Shown: positions 52,317 to 61,358, numbered from the stretch's first letter. The stretch: 64,000 nucleotides of DNA from Psychrilyobacter piezotolerans (GCF_003391055.1 NZ_QUAJ01000010.1:1-64000), one strand, 5' to 3'. Made by a program: numbers and translations. Notes: a model not told the origin generated them from the letters alone.

Positions 52317-52348
52317 AGTCCTCTTACTATAAGTATAGTAAGGGGACT
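52317..52348 (-). terminator. Hairpin between the two-component genes and M20 peptidase gene
   Basis: AGTCC-CTTACTATA/TATAGTAAG-GGACT stem with a short loop, then TTTTATT on the minus strand. It ends the regulator operon or acts as a control site for the peptidase/symporter operon. Confidence 0.7.
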
Positions 52349-52393
52349 CATTGAGCTTCATAAAACTTCAAAAGGAATTGAAATTAATTTTAA

Positions 52394-53218
52394 TTAATCT
52401 TTTCGGCACTGAACAAGAAGGTTTTCAAAAAATTTAGTCAAACTTACTCTACCTCCCGTAGAAGAATATCCTCTTAGTTTTTCCATTTCCAGGCGGACTT
52501 CTTGAAAATCAAAAAGAGTATTAGAATATTTTATAAAAATTTCACTTAAATTATCTTCAATACCAACATGAGAAATATTTTTTAAACCTACAATTATTGC
52601 TCTTCGGATCCGTTGCTTTAAAACCTTGTTTTTAGAATTTAGAACTTTTGAAAGAGTTTCCCAAGGTTCACTGCTCTTAATTTTTATACATTCATTACAG
52701 ATATCTAAAATATCATGTCCTCCCTTCTCTCCTAAGATCCCCAAATTACTAAGAGTAAGCTGAATCTGCTCCGTATAATTAAAAATAGGAGGGTTTTGTA
52801 TTTTCTGTGGAGTTCCAAAAATTTTCTGAACCATAGAGATTTGTTTTTTTAGATTTATTTTTTCAGTCACTGATTTTATTATATTTATCACCTCTATTAT
52901 ATTAATTGGTTTGTGAATAAAAAATTCTATTCCTGCCGTATATGTTTGTGCCACCATCTGAGGGTTGGAAACCTGTGAAATCATGATACAAGATATATCG
53001 GAGTTATCTTTCAAAATATTTTTGACCAAAGCAGCACCATCCATCCCCGGCATTAAATAATCCACCAGTATAATATCCGGGCAATATAATTTTATTTTTT
53101 CCAGGGCCATAGCACCATCAAGGGAAGATCCAACCACTTCTCCCAACTTATTATTCATAACAATATCTTTTAAAATCCTAATGATACTAGGATCATCATC
53201 AACAATAAAAATTTTCAC
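52394..53218 (-). CDS. Response regulator, GlnL/YcbB-like
   Basis: 274 residues from a GTG start preceded by GGAGGAG. The receiver domain has the acidic pocket DDD at 7-9, phospho-acceptor Asp53 in ILVDYLMPGMDGAA, and Lys in FIHKPINIIEV. After a linker the C-terminal half (RRAIIVGLKNISHVGIEDNL ... FEVRLEMEKLRG-type segment) resembles the YcbB DNA-binding domain of B. subtilis GlnL. It overlaps the kinase gene by 20 bp. Likely target: the M20/AGCS operon downstream. Confidence 0.8.
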   Translation of the reverse strand: MKIFIVDDDPSIIRILKDIVMNNKLGEVVGSSLDGAMALEKIKLYCPDIILVDYLMPGMDGAALVKNILKDNSDISCIMISQVSNPQMVAQTYTAGIEFFIHKPINIIEVINIIKSVTEKINLKKQISMVQKIFGTPQKIQNPPIFNYTEQIQLTLSNLGILGEKGGHDILDICNECIKIKSSEPWETLSKVLNSKNKVLKQRIRRAIIVGLKNISHVGIEDNLSEIFIKYSNTLFDFQEVRLEMEKLRGYSSTGGRVSLTKFFENLLVQCRKD

Positions 53219-54482
53219 AAGACTCCTCCTCTAAATTTTTTTTGGGTAGTTTAATAGAAAATATCGTTCCTATTTTGTATTCGGTATCTACTGATATAGT
53301 ACCTCCAAATTTTTCATCAATAAGGTCCTTAACAAGGGTTAACCCTATTCCTCTATTAATATTTCCTGTTTCAGGGTCAAATTTAGTTGAAAAACCAGGA
53401 CTAAAAATATGTTTTAAGTGTTCCGGTGCAACTCCTCCCCCAGTATCTTTTACTGTAATTAATATAAAATCTTCCTTTGCAGAAATATTTAAAATAACTG
53501 TGGGATTAAGTGCACTTTCTGAAGCTTCAATTGCGTTTTGAACCAAATTTGAAAGAATAGACATGAAATAATAATGGTTTTTTACAAGGGCATTTCCCGA
53601 AAGAATACATTTAAACATTACCTTTTTCTTTTCTTTTAGCTGTTCCTCTATATTTAAAGTAAGAAGACTGGTTATGGTTTTCAGATCTAAATCCGATAGT
53701 TCCATAAGTTCTGGAAATGTTTTTTTTATGCCCTGTATTACCATGATATAACTTTTTTTTATCTCATGAACCTCTTTAGTGAGGTTCAAAAGGGTTTCTT
53801 GAAGCTCAGATGAAACTTTTTGTAGTTCTCCCATTTTATAGGCTTGAAAGGAATTTTTCATAACTTCTTCAATATGTCCCATATTCTTTTTCATAAAATA
53901 AATTTCACTTTTAAATGTTGATGTAAGATTCAGCAAATAACGGTATCGTATTTCATGCTCCTGATTTATCAAAAATGATTTATAATGTTTCATAGAAACT
54001 ATTAAGAAAAGCAGAAGTCCGCTTCTTAAAAGTGCTATAAGCAAAAGTCCTTTTAAAATGTTTAAATTCATACCCTCAATACCCACTCTAAAAAGCATCT
54101 CCACAATGTTTGACCCGTAGTCGCAAATAATAGTGGTAACTACAAAGCTGCTAACCGTTTTATGTTCCTTCCGTTCATAGCAAAGGTGAAAGATAAATCC
54201 ATAGGTCAGGTAAAAAGACACTTCCGGCAGAGTCATCTCTAAGGCTACATCAGGTTTATGTTGAAACAAAAGAGTCATATAGCGTATAAAAGGAGATACA
54301 ACTGCAGTCACTGCGCAGATGCTTTGCGCCTTCATGTTTTCATTTATGTAGATAAAAAAAGGAAGAAAAACAATAGATATAGTGACAATAAAGCCCTCCT
54401 TAAAAATCGAAAGATTAAAGCAGGCAAGAATTGCTATTGTAAAGGATATGATGAATAACTGATAAAATTTTGATCTGATCAT
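53199..54482 (-). CDS. Sensor histidine kinase, GlnK-like
   Basis: 427 residues. Six or so membrane helices fill the first ~165 residues. A dimerisation helix follows with the variant H-box EVHEIKKSYIMVIQGIKKTF. The ATPase domain has NLVQNAIEAS (N box), VKDTGGGVAPEHL (G1) and GIGLTLVKDLIDEKFGG (G2). The HEIKK box and membrane layout fit the GlnK/YcbA type, which senses glutamine. AAGGAG precedes the ATG. It is the first gene of the pair with the overlapping response regulator. Confidence 0.85.
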   Translation of the reverse strand: MIRSKFYQLFIISFTIAILACFNLSIFKEGFIVTISIVFLPFFIYINENMKAQSICAVTAVVSPFIRYMTLLFQHKPDVALEMTLPEVSFYLTYGFIFHLCYERKEHKTVSSFVVTTIICDYGSNIVEMLFRVGIEGMNLNILKGLLLIALLRSGLLLFLIVSMKHYKSFLINQEHEIRYRYLLNLTSTFKSEIYFMKKNMGHIEEVMKNSFQAYKMGELQKVSSELQETLLNLTKEVHEIKKSYIMVIQGIKKTFPELMELSDLDLKTITSLLTLNIEEQLKEKKKVMFKCILSGNALVKNHYYFMSILSNLVQNAIEASESALNPTVILNISAKEDFILITVKDTGGGVAPEHLKHIFSPGFSTKFDPETGNINRGIGLTLVKDLIDEKFGGTISVDTEYKIGTIFSIKLPKKNLEEESCENFYC

Positions 54483-54886
54483 GGATTGTGCTCCTTTTTC
54501 TAAATTTAATAGTATTTATTTTTTGAATTTTATTATTCACTATCATATATTTAAACAATAGAGTATACCACCAATTATTGGCAAATTAAAATTAAAAAAA
54601 AGCTACCATATGACAGCTTAAAAATGTTTGCTTAGGAGGGACTTTTTTTAGAAGATACTGTTAAATTAATGCCTAGAAAAGGTAAGGTTAAAAAAATAGA
54701 ATCAAGGAAAAAAGAGTATCATACCGATAAAAAAAGGATAGAAGAGGGATGCAAGAAACAAATAATAGAATTGAAATAGGACATTACTAGAGCATAAAAA
54801 AAAATAGACCAATAGAGTTCTCCCTATAATACTTCATGGGGAGAACCCACTGTTGCATTCAATGACATTCTAGGGAATTTTAGGTA
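54483..54886. other. Gene-poor region with hairpin
   Basis: A 36-codon frame from an ATG at 54669 (MPRKGKVKKIESRKKE...) has no suitable ribosome site and is not called. GTTCTCCC/GGGGAGAAC (54817-54848) is a strong hairpin with a T-run on the minus strand and may end the 54887 transcript. Confidence 0.4.
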
Positions 54887-55168
54887 CTATCCCCATAATT
54901 TTTTATTGTTTCTATAAAAAAAATTACGTAATTTAATTTTAGCTCTATTACCTTCCTGAAATAGAATGTTTGTAGTTAAACTGTTAACTGAAAGTTTTGT
55001 ACGGTAAACAAAATCACCTTCTAGATTTTTATTATTAAAAATGGCCCTATTGTTAATATTCACAAGTAAGGTGCTTTGAAGATTTTTTTTAAGAATTATT
55101 TTATATCCTTTTTCCTTTGAATTTTTCATTTCTTCATAAATTTTATTATAAAAATCTTGGGTTGTCAT
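54887..55168 (-). CDS. Hypothetical protein
   Basis: 93 residues, basic, no signal or membrane segment. The sequence (KIILKKNLQSTLLVNINNRA, then FVYRTKLSVNSLTTNILFQE) suggests a small alpha/beta protein but no family is evident. GGAGG precedes the ATG at a good distance, and a repeat of the promoter-side sequence (AATCAGTTA...CC-TTTTAATATAT) occurs twice upstream at 55170-55240. Its role is unknown. Confidence 0.5.
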   Translation of the reverse strand: MTTQDFYNKIYEEMKNSKEKGYKIILKKNLQSTLLVNINNRAIFNNKNLEGDFVYRTKLSVNSLTTNILFQEGNRAKIKLRNFFYRNNKKLWG

Positions 55169-55383
55169 AATCAGTTACCTCCATACCGTTTTTTAATATA
55201 TGTATATAATCAGTTATCTCGATTCCATTGTTTTAATATATACATATACAACCATATAAATCCTTTTATTATTTATTTTTAAGAAAAGGTAGCTTCTAAT
55301 ACTTCAAAAAATAATAGGAGTATAAGCATTAAAGGAGTATAAATTATAGATAGATATAAAAAATAGAATATAGAGGGGTAAGG

Positions 55384-55704
55384 ATGAGTACAGAAAAAAT
55401 TAAAGGTATGGAGACAAAGGGAGAGGGATTTATAGTATCATGGACAAATTTAAAAAAATGTGGGTACATCAAATGTAATGGGAGGAAATTTTTAATAAAT
55501 GACAAAAACTTTGGATATGATGAAATCGAAAAAATAGAATTATTAGAGGCTTTAAAAGGTAAAAATAGATATCTCAAAGTTGAATTTATTATAGTCACCA
55601 TTACTAAAAGAAATACTTTTTTAAAAAAAATAAGATTAAAAAAAATAAAAAGTAAGGATGATTTATATTTTGAGGAGATATTTTTAGGAGAAAAATCATC
55701 TTAA
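55384..55704 (+). CDS. Small basic protein, possibly cold-shock/OB-fold-like
   Basis: 106 residues. GEGFIVSWTNLKKCGYIKCN then GRKFLINDKNF has the strand pattern of a cold-shock domain (KGxGxIxSWxxxKGxGFI), but the RNA-binding aromatic set is not conserved, so the match is weak. The second half is rich in Lys (FLKKIRLKKIKSKDD). GGGGTAAGG precedes the ATG. Could be an RNA-binding protein or an unrelated small fold. Confidence 0.45.
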   Translation: MSTEKIKGMETKGEGFIVSWTNLKKCGYIKCNGRKFLINDKNFGYDEIEKIELLEALKGKNRYLKVEFIIVTITKRNTFLKKIRLKKIKSKDDLYFEEIFLGEKSS

Positions 55705-55796
55705 ATAAAAAACCTGGAAAAAAAAATAAGTTTTAAGCAAAAAAGTGGTAATATCATATTGTTTTTTAATAAAATTTTTACAAAGGAGAAAAAATT

Positions 55797-56171
55797 ATGT
55801 TATGTAGTACTTTTATCGATTTAATAAATGTGATTGATCCAAATTTATTTAGTTCTTTGGAAGTCTTAGAACTTAAAATTAATTCTTTAGGTTTTGAAGT
55901 AGAACAACAGATTAATCCAGGGATAAGAAATAATTTGAAAATTAAGAAAGAAGATATGTTTTTTCACCTTATTTATGGAAATTTAAAAAATAAAATTAAG
56001 AGTTTAATTTTTCATCTTGGTTTTTCAAAAGGAAAATTTTATAGGATGAGTAAAGAAGAACTAAAGAAAAATAAAGAGGAATTATTGATTCGCTTCCCAA
56101 TTTTAAACGATAATTCTAAATATGAAGTAAAATTAGAAGTTAATTATATAGCTATAAATTTTTTAAAATAA
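55797..56171 (+). CDS. Hypothetical protein
   Basis: 124 residues, no signal peptide or membrane segment. DMFFHLIYGNLKNKIKSLIF and KFYRMSKEELKKNKEELLIR stand out but belong to no family I know. AAAGGAG precedes the ATG and a terminator follows, so it is probably a real one-gene unit. Confidence 0.5.
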   Translation: MLCSTFIDLINVIDPNLFSSLEVLELKINSLGFEVEQQINPGIRNNLKIKKEDMFFHLIYGNLKNKIKSLIFHLGFSKGKFYRMSKEELKKNKEELLIRFPILNDNSKYEVKLEVNYIAINFLK

Positions 56172-56179
56172 TTTTATGT

Positions 56180-56210
56180 AAAAGGAGAGCTGTTGAAACG
56201 GCTCTCCTTT
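56180..56210 (+). terminator. Terminator after 55797 gene
   Basis: AAAGGAGAGC/GCTCTCCTTT hairpin. Confidence 0.8.
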
Positions 56211-56305
56211 AGCAGTTATAAATTGAATGTACACGTAATTTGGATAGACCAAAAATGGTCCTACCTTAAAATCCTTTAACTTTCAGTTTTGAGCATCTGT
56301 TAAGT

Positions 56306-56740
56306 CTATCTGCTGTACAATCCCACCAACTGAGCCTCTTCAATTATATGACCCTCCATAGCTTTCTCTAGCTCCTTCTTGGAGGAACCCTCCCTTAAAT
56401 TTAACAGCTTATCCAGAGCATAGAGCTTAAAATAATAACGATGTGTTCCCCCAGGGGGACAGGGCCCTCCATAGTTTAATTTTCCAAAATCATTTTTCCC
56501 TTTTTCAGCCTTTATCTGTTCTCCCTCGGAGATTCCATTTATAGAAGCTTCCATGTTCCAAACCACCCAATGGACCCAGGTACCCATGGGGGCGTCGGGA
56601 TCATCTACTATAAGGGCCAGACTCTTGGTATCTTCAGAAACATTTTTAAATTTGAGGGGGGGTGAAAGGTCCATTCCATCACATGTATATTTCTTTGGAA
56701 TAGCTTCTCCATTTTTAAAAACCGAGCTAATTATTTCCAT
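56306..56740 (-). CDS. YbhB/YbcL-family (PEBP, Raf-kinase-inhibitor-like) protein
   Basis: 144 residues, the normal length. The opening ISSVFKNGEAIPKKYTCDGM, DDPDAPMGTWVHWVVWNME and the FGKLNYGGPCPPGGTHRYYF block form the phosphatidylethanolamine-binding-protein anion pocket. Bacterial members have no settled function. AGGAGGAAG precedes the ATG. It is a single gene. Confidence 0.9.
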   Translation of the reverse strand: MEIISSVFKNGEAIPKKYTCDGMDLSPPLKFKNVSEDTKSLALIVDDPDAPMGTWVHWVVWNMEASINGISEGEQIKAEKGKNDFGKLNYGGPCPPGGTHRYYFKLYALDKLLNLREGSSKKELEKAMEGHIIEEAQLVGLYSR

Positions 56741-56839
56741 AAACTTCCTCCTAATAGGTTTATTATGATTACATCATATAATTTTCTGTTACAATAAGCT
56801 ATACAGCACGATAATCTATTAAAAATTCAAAAAAAACCT

Positions 56840-57107
56840 TTACCCCCACCGAACAACTTCTGTAATCGACTTACAGGGTCTTGCATTTGGACTTTCATCA
56901 GGATATCCAAGCGATACCGCAGCCACCATCTGACCTTTCATTTCGTTTATCCCCCCTCACAATGACGAAGTTCCACGGTTGTCGATTTTTTCCTGAAGGA
57001 GCTTGGGTTGCCGCCGTTAATATTGTATGAAGAGATCCTTCCGGTAAAGGAGTGTTCTTGAACTTGCAAATGCTTCTTCTTGTCGTAATTGCCTCTAATG
57101 TATTCAT
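56840..57107 (-). pseudogene. Nitroreductase gene with large internal deletion
   Basis: The 5' part encodes MNTLEAITTRRSICKFKNTP, then LPEGSLHTILTAATQAPSGK and NRQPWNFVIVRG, the normal FMN-binding N-terminus of a small nitroreductase. After DKRNE the frame is lost. The next frame (56840-56941) gives MKGQMVAAVSLGYPDESPNA and RPCKSITEVVRWG, the normal C-terminus. About 80-100 middle residues are gone and the halves are out of frame. AGGAGG and a promoter-like region remain intact upstream. Confidence 0.85.
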
Positions 57108-57587
57108 ATTATATATAACCTCCTGTTTGTGTTATTGGAATATGAGCTGCAGGTATTTTCAAATATACTCATAATATATATTTCATTATAAATTCAGCCT
57201 TGTCAAGTAAATAACATTTATATAGAATTGAATTCATTCATCTAGATATAATAATTGAGAAAATTCCAGGCATAATGAGTCATGCCGGTTAATTGTATAA
57301 CTATTGAGAATCTGTTTTTTCAAAAAAAAAATTGTTCTGGTTAAAATTGTAATTTTTTATATTTTGCTCCTTACTCAAATGAGATTTTTTTGAATTTTAG
57401 CCCTTGCATATTCATCTATTAATTAAGGCTTGTCCGGTAAAAAACAAGCTTTTTATGAATTACATACTAACTTAAAAAAAATAAAAAATAAAAAAATACT
57501 GTATCTTATAAATAGGAAGGTTTTATGCCCATGAAGTCGAGAGCGGGCAATTATAACTAGAACTACTTCAAAAAAGGAGGTAGAGAG
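57108..57587. other. Intergenic region with shared operator motif, copy 2
   Basis: 57170-57206 repeats the TTGACA plus AATTTATAATGAAATATAT arrangement found at 45449-45484, reading toward the nitroreductase remnant. The rest is AT-rich, with no supported gene, and leads to the pilin gene's AAAAGGAGG site. Confidence 0.45.
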
Positions 57588-58066
57588 ATGAAGATATTAA
57601 AAAAGGATTTACGCTGATCGAGTTACTGGTGATAATAGCAATAATAGGTATACTATCAACGACATTGGCTCCAAAATTAAGGAGAAGTTTGGCCAAGGCC
57701 AAGGATGCTAAGGCGGTGGCAGTATTAGGAGCAGCTAGAATAGCAGGAAGTGTAGCTGTTACAGATAGGATGGTTAAAAATGACAGCGGGACTCTAACTA
57801 TTACCTTTGAAGACATAACTTCCGGGCTAGATACTAAAACGAATGAGCTCATAGATGACACGAACGATAATAAAATCCCGGTGGGAGGAATAGAAAAAGA
57901 TGATGGAACATTTAAATACGGGGGAGCCGTTATGCTAAACGACGGAACTCAAAATTTAACTGAAAGTACTACCTCCATAACCGTAACAGATGATTTACAA
58001 TTGATTTTAACAACAGGAATAGAAGGAGATAAAAGTACCGAGGGTAAATTATGGACTTCATATTAA
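57588..58066 (+). pseudogene. Type IV pilin-like gene, frameshifted in a poly-A run
   Basis: AAAGGAGG leads to ATG at 57588, which reads MKILKKDLR and stops. One more A in the six-A run at 57599-57604 would give MKILKKGFTLIELLVIIAII, a textbook class III prepilin leader (Gly-Phe+1, Glu+5). The rest of the frame is intact to 58066: GILSTTLAPKLRRSLAKAKD and about 110 further residues. It is homologous to the pilin at 4065 at its N-terminus but lacks the extra C-terminal module. Either a slippage-controlled gene, a recent loss, or a sequencing error. Confidence 0.75.
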
Positions 58067-58094
58067 AAGGGTTTGAGATTTCAAATCCTTTTTT
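58065..58094 (+). terminator. Terminator after pilin-like gene
   Basis: AAAGGGTTTGA/TCAAATCCTTT hairpin with T-run. Confidence 0.8.
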
Positions 58095-58361
58095 ATTATT
58101 TTCATTCTTGTATACAATTGATATATTGATTTGAAATTTTGTTTAAGGCGTGGGGGATCATAGCAAATAAAAATTTGTTTTTATTAAGAACATCAAAAAT
58201 TGCGGACAAAATTCACAGAAAATCAAGGACAAAGTAATAAAAAGATACTAAATTTATAATACCACTTCAAGGTAATTTTATTAGCCTTCAAATGAAAGTT
58301 ACGAAAAAATTAAAGCGCAACTTTCATTCAAGAGGTTAGTAAAATATCGTATCTAAATAAA

Positions 58362-58997
58362 TTAGTATCTAATCCCATCTTTATAATTTTCTTTAAGTTT
58401 AATTTGTCCATTTTCATAATAGTCAATCCATTTCCCATTTCGTCTGCCATCTTTATATTCTCCTTTAAGCTTGATTTTCCCATTTTCATAATAATAACTC
58501 CATTTCCCATTTTTTCTTCCATTTTTACGATTTCCTTTACCTTGGATTTGTCCATTCTCGTAATAGGCAATAAATTCCCCATTTTTTTCCCCATTTTTAT
58601 AATTTTCTTTATCTTGGATTTGTCCATTCTCATAATAGAAAATCTTTTCCCCATTTTTCCCTCCTTTTTTATAATTTTCTTTAAATTTGATCTGTCCATT
58701 TTTATAATAGCCAATCCTTTCCCCATTTTCTAATCCATTTTTATAATTTTCTTTAAGTTTGATTTGTCCATTTTCATAATAGAAAATAAATTCTCCGTTT
58801 CGTCTTCCCTCTTTAAAATTTCCTTTAACTGCGATTTTCCCGTTTTCATAATGGGTAATACCTTTTCCTGTGTATGGAATTTCTTTGTTTATTTCATAAC
58901 CTATCCCGTTTCTGTATCTCAATTGTGATTCTCCATAACTCATTAAACTTACACTAATTATTAAACTTACACTAATCATCAATAATATTTTTTTCAT
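58362..58997 (-). CDS. Exported MORN-type (YwqK-like) repeat protein
   Basis: 211 residues. The signal peptide MKKILLMISVSLIISVSLMS is followed by YGESQLRYRNGIGYEINKEI and a PYTGKGI segment shared with relatives. Seven repeats of about 23 residues follow, HYENGKIAVKGNFKEGRRNG and so on, ending KENYKDGIRY. AGGAGGTG precedes the ATG. Together with 15150, 45547 and 48424 it makes a four-member family in the window. Function unknown. Confidence 0.75.
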   Translation of the reverse strand: MKKILLMISVSLIISVSLMSYGESQLRYRNGIGYEINKEIPYTGKGITHYENGKIAVKGNFKEGRRNGEFIFYYENGQIKLKENYKNGLENGERIGYYKNGQIKFKENYKKGGKNGEKIFYYENGQIQDKENYKNGEKNGEFIAYYENGQIQGKGNRKNGRKNGKWSYYYENGKIKLKGEYKDGRRNGKWIDYYENGQIKLKENYKDGIRY

Positions 58998-59522
58998 GAC
59001 TACACCTCCTTTCTATTATTTTTTCTAGTATGTCAAAAAATCCAAGATTTCCTTTCTTTATCTAGAATTAGTACCTTATAAAAACTCTATATTTTATTAT
59101 GCTTTTTTTGAGATTTGATTTTTTTTTTAAGTTAGTAAATTTTTCATAAAAACGCCACCTACCACCAGATATGTTATAGTTGATGACTGAATATTGAAAG
59201 TGCAAAATTCAAAATTAATTCATTTTCATAATCAAAATAAAATAGTACAACAATTTAAATCTGATAGGATATTTTCAATTATTTTTGACACACTTTAGAG
59301 TTAGGTTAAAAATAACACGTTTATATAGAATAAAAATAGATCCCTAGACATCTATTACTCCTGATCTTAAAACGCCGACAGTGACATTATGTAATACAAA
59401 ATAATTTTTATATATAAAATTTGCTACTAGAACTATCAATGGAAATGTTATATATCACAACACTCTTGTGAAAAAAATGTTTTTGAACATTTGATAGAAA
59501 AAAAGAGCCCTAAGGCTCTTCT
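58998..59522. other. AT-rich intergenic region
   Basis: No gene found in 525 bp. It holds short direct repeats and promoter-like AT-rich stretches only. A GAGCC/GGCTC hairpin at 59501-59520 is the terminator of the gene at 59523. Confidence 0.35.
59501..59520 (-). terminator. Terminator after 59523 gene
   Basis: AAGAGCC-TTAG-GGCTCTT hairpin followed on the minus strand by TTTTTTTC. Confidence 0.8.
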
Positions 59523-59708
59523 TTACATAGATTTCAATTTCTCTTCAGCTTCTTCTAAAACATCATAGTAGAGATTAAGGTCGTAATCATTGTATGATCC
59601 ACACTTTCCAAAGATTGTTTCCATGATACAATATAGATTTTTACCATCATTATCCTTGATGCATTTGAGATAATACTCTAAGTTTCCGCTTACAATCTTA
59701 TTCATCAT
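59523..59708 (-). CDS. Small hypothetical protein
   Basis: 61 residues, acidic, with three Cys (YYLKCIKDNDGKNLYCIMET, then FGKCGSYNDYDLNLYYDVLE). The spacing is not a standard zinc ribbon. GGGAGGG precedes the ATG and a terminator follows, so it is probably expressed. No family recognised. Confidence 0.55.
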   Translation of the reverse strand: MMNKIVSGNLEYYLKCIKDNDGKNLYCIMETIFGKCGSYNDYDLNLYYDVLEEAEEKLKSM

Positions 59709-59914
59709 TTTAATCCCTCCCTGTGTTCTTGTTATTTTTTTAACTATACCGCTTAAAATAAAAAATTCCTTTAATGAAGTAAAAAAAAATTATTTTATGT
59801 TAACATCCAATTTACAATGAATTTATTTATTAACTTAAAAGGTAAAACTCTGAAGAACAAAAACAAATCTTTTCAATATATTTGTCGTTATCTTTATTTA
59901 ATTACTTAAAGAAT

Positions 59915-59949
59915 AAAAAAAAGAGAGCCAAGATTTCCCTTAACTCTCT
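59915..59949 (-). terminator. Possible terminator after nitrilase-family gene
   Basis: AGAGAG/CTCTCT stem with a long loop; followed on the minus strand by a T-run. Confidence 0.5.
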
Positions 59950-59995
59950 ACTACTTGAAATTAAATATAATTCTCCATTAATTTCTGATTTTTTA

Positions 59996-60745
59996 TTATA
60001 TCTCTATACTCTTTCCTATCCATCTCCTCTCAATTTCTTCTGCAATGACTAATGAATTTTTGTTGTTTGTCATCACTACATCTCCAATTGGACTCCAAAT
60101 AGAACTTTTCCCAATAGGTTCCCATCCACCAGTTGGTGCATTGTGATTTGCCATACCAACTAATATTTTATGATTTAAAGCATAATCTTTTAATTTCTTA
60201 GTATCAGCTTGATATCCATTCTCAGTTATAAGAACCCCTGCCAAATATATATCAGCACCTTCATTAACACATTTTTTTACATGTTCTGGATTATTAGTGT
60301 CAGCACAAATAGCAATAGCTATCTTTTTATTTTCTATCTCTAAAAATACATGGGATTTACCTGAAGAAAAATATGCATTCTCTCCAGAGTGAAGATTCAT
60401 TTTAGAATAAGTAGAAACTTCCCCTTTGGGTGAAATAATAATAGCACCGATTTGTAATAATTCATCTTTTTTTATAGGAGCTCCTACTACTAGATACATA
60501 TTATTATCTTTAGCTGCTTCAATCAGCGGCAATAATCGAATATCATCAATTTTAAATGCCAGATATTCTGCTATTTCAGGCTCATAGCCAGTTAATGATA
60601 ATTCAGGAAATACAATAATTGATATATCTTCAGTCTTTGCTTTTTTTATAGCTTTTAAATGAAGATTTATATTAACTGAAACATCACCTTTAATAGATGA
60701 TATTTGAGCAACTGCTATTTTCAGGTTTTTATTAAAATTATTCAT
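59996..60745 (-). CDS. Carbon-nitrogen hydrolase (nitrilase superfamily)
   Basis: 249 residues. The Glu-Lys-Cys triad is visible: Glu in IIVFPELSLTGYEPE, Lys in VSTYSKMNLHSGE, and Cys in IAIAICADTNNPEH. It cleaves an amide or nitrile in the cytoplasm. The substrate is not evident; omega-amidase or carbamoyl hydrolases have this build. AAGGAGG before the ATG lies inside the end of a short ORF (60738-60854) that looks like the front of an amidohydrolase. Confidence 0.9.
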   Translation of the reverse strand: MNNFNKNLKIAVAQISSIKGDVSVNINLHLKAIKKAKTEDISIIVFPELSLTGYEPEIAEYLAFKIDDIRLLPLIEAAKDNNMYLVVGAPIKKDELLQIGAIIISPKGEVSTYSKMNLHSGENAYFSSGKSHVFLEIENKKIAIAICADTNNPEHVKKCVNEGADIYLAGVLITENGYQADTKKLKDYALNHKILVGMANHNAPTGGWEPIGKSSIWSPIGDVVMTNNKNSLVIAEEIERRWIGKSIEI

Positions 60746-60854
60746 ACATCCTCCTTGTACCTATAGCTTTAAAAATACCTTTTTCTACATAAAAAGCTTC
60801 ACAAAGCTTATCACCATCTAAAGTTATTATGTTTCCGTTAATAAATACGGTCAT
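60738..60854 (-). pseudogene. N-terminal amidohydrolase remnant
   Basis: 38 codons, MTVFINGNIITLDGDKLCEA then FYVEKGIFKAIGT, the usual first 35 residues of an amidohydrolase of the YtcJ type (GxIxTLDxxxxxAxAVxVxxGxIxAIG). It stops within the nitrilase start region. AAGGAG precedes the ATG. The rest of the gene is gone. It may remain translated and coupled to the nitrilase gene by the 8-bp overlap. Confidence 0.55.
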
Positions 60855-61016
60855 TTTTAACATCTCCTTAGAATAATTTATGATTGTCTATTATTATGCC
60901 CTAGTATATCATAAATAATATATAATTAGATATTATGATTCTCCAAATAACCCTTTTATAAATTTACATTATTTCAATAATTCCCGCCCCACTTTCGATT
61001 TTCTCTTTTTACAGTT

Positions 61017-61358
61017 TTAATCTATTTTTTCTCCCTCTGTTTCAAGAATATTTCTTCCCCATTTTTCCATAAGATCCAGTATCTCTCCAAGACCTCTCCC
61101 TTTAGGTGTTATTTTATACTCTACTCTAGGAGGAACTTCCGGATAGACTTTCCTTTCTATAAACCCATTTTTTTCTAATTCCTTTAGGTGTTCAGATAAT
61201 ACTTTTTTACTTATGCCGGGAACTATCTTTTGCACTTCACTAAATCTTAAGACCTCTTTATTAAGATGCCATACAATAAGTGATCTCCATTTCCCTCCTA
61301 ATACATCTATTGTAGTTTCTATAGGGCACTTATATTCCTTATTGTTCCATCTATACAT
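61017..61358 (-). CDS. HxlR-family transcriptional regulator
   Basis: 113 residues, a single winged helix. KCPIETTIDVLGGKWRSLIV has the conserved Cys near the N-terminus that acts as a redox switch in some members. LRFSEVQKIVPGISKKVLSE and GFIERKVYPEVPPRVEYKIT are family core motifs. AGGAGG precedes the ATG. It is divergent from the VOC gene at 61618 with 259 bp between, so that gene is a likely target. Confidence 0.9.
   Translation of the reverse strand: MYRWNNKEYKCPIETTIDVLGGKWRSLIVWHLNKEVLRFSEVQKIVPGISKKVLSEHLKELEKNGFIERKVYPEVPPRVEYKITPKGRGLGEILDLMEKWGRNILETEGEKID

Noticed and set aside
54669-54779. 36-codon frame starting MPRKGKVKKIESRKKE
   Set aside because: The resemblance to the start of ribosomal protein S7 is only a few residues, and there is no ribosome site at the ATG.
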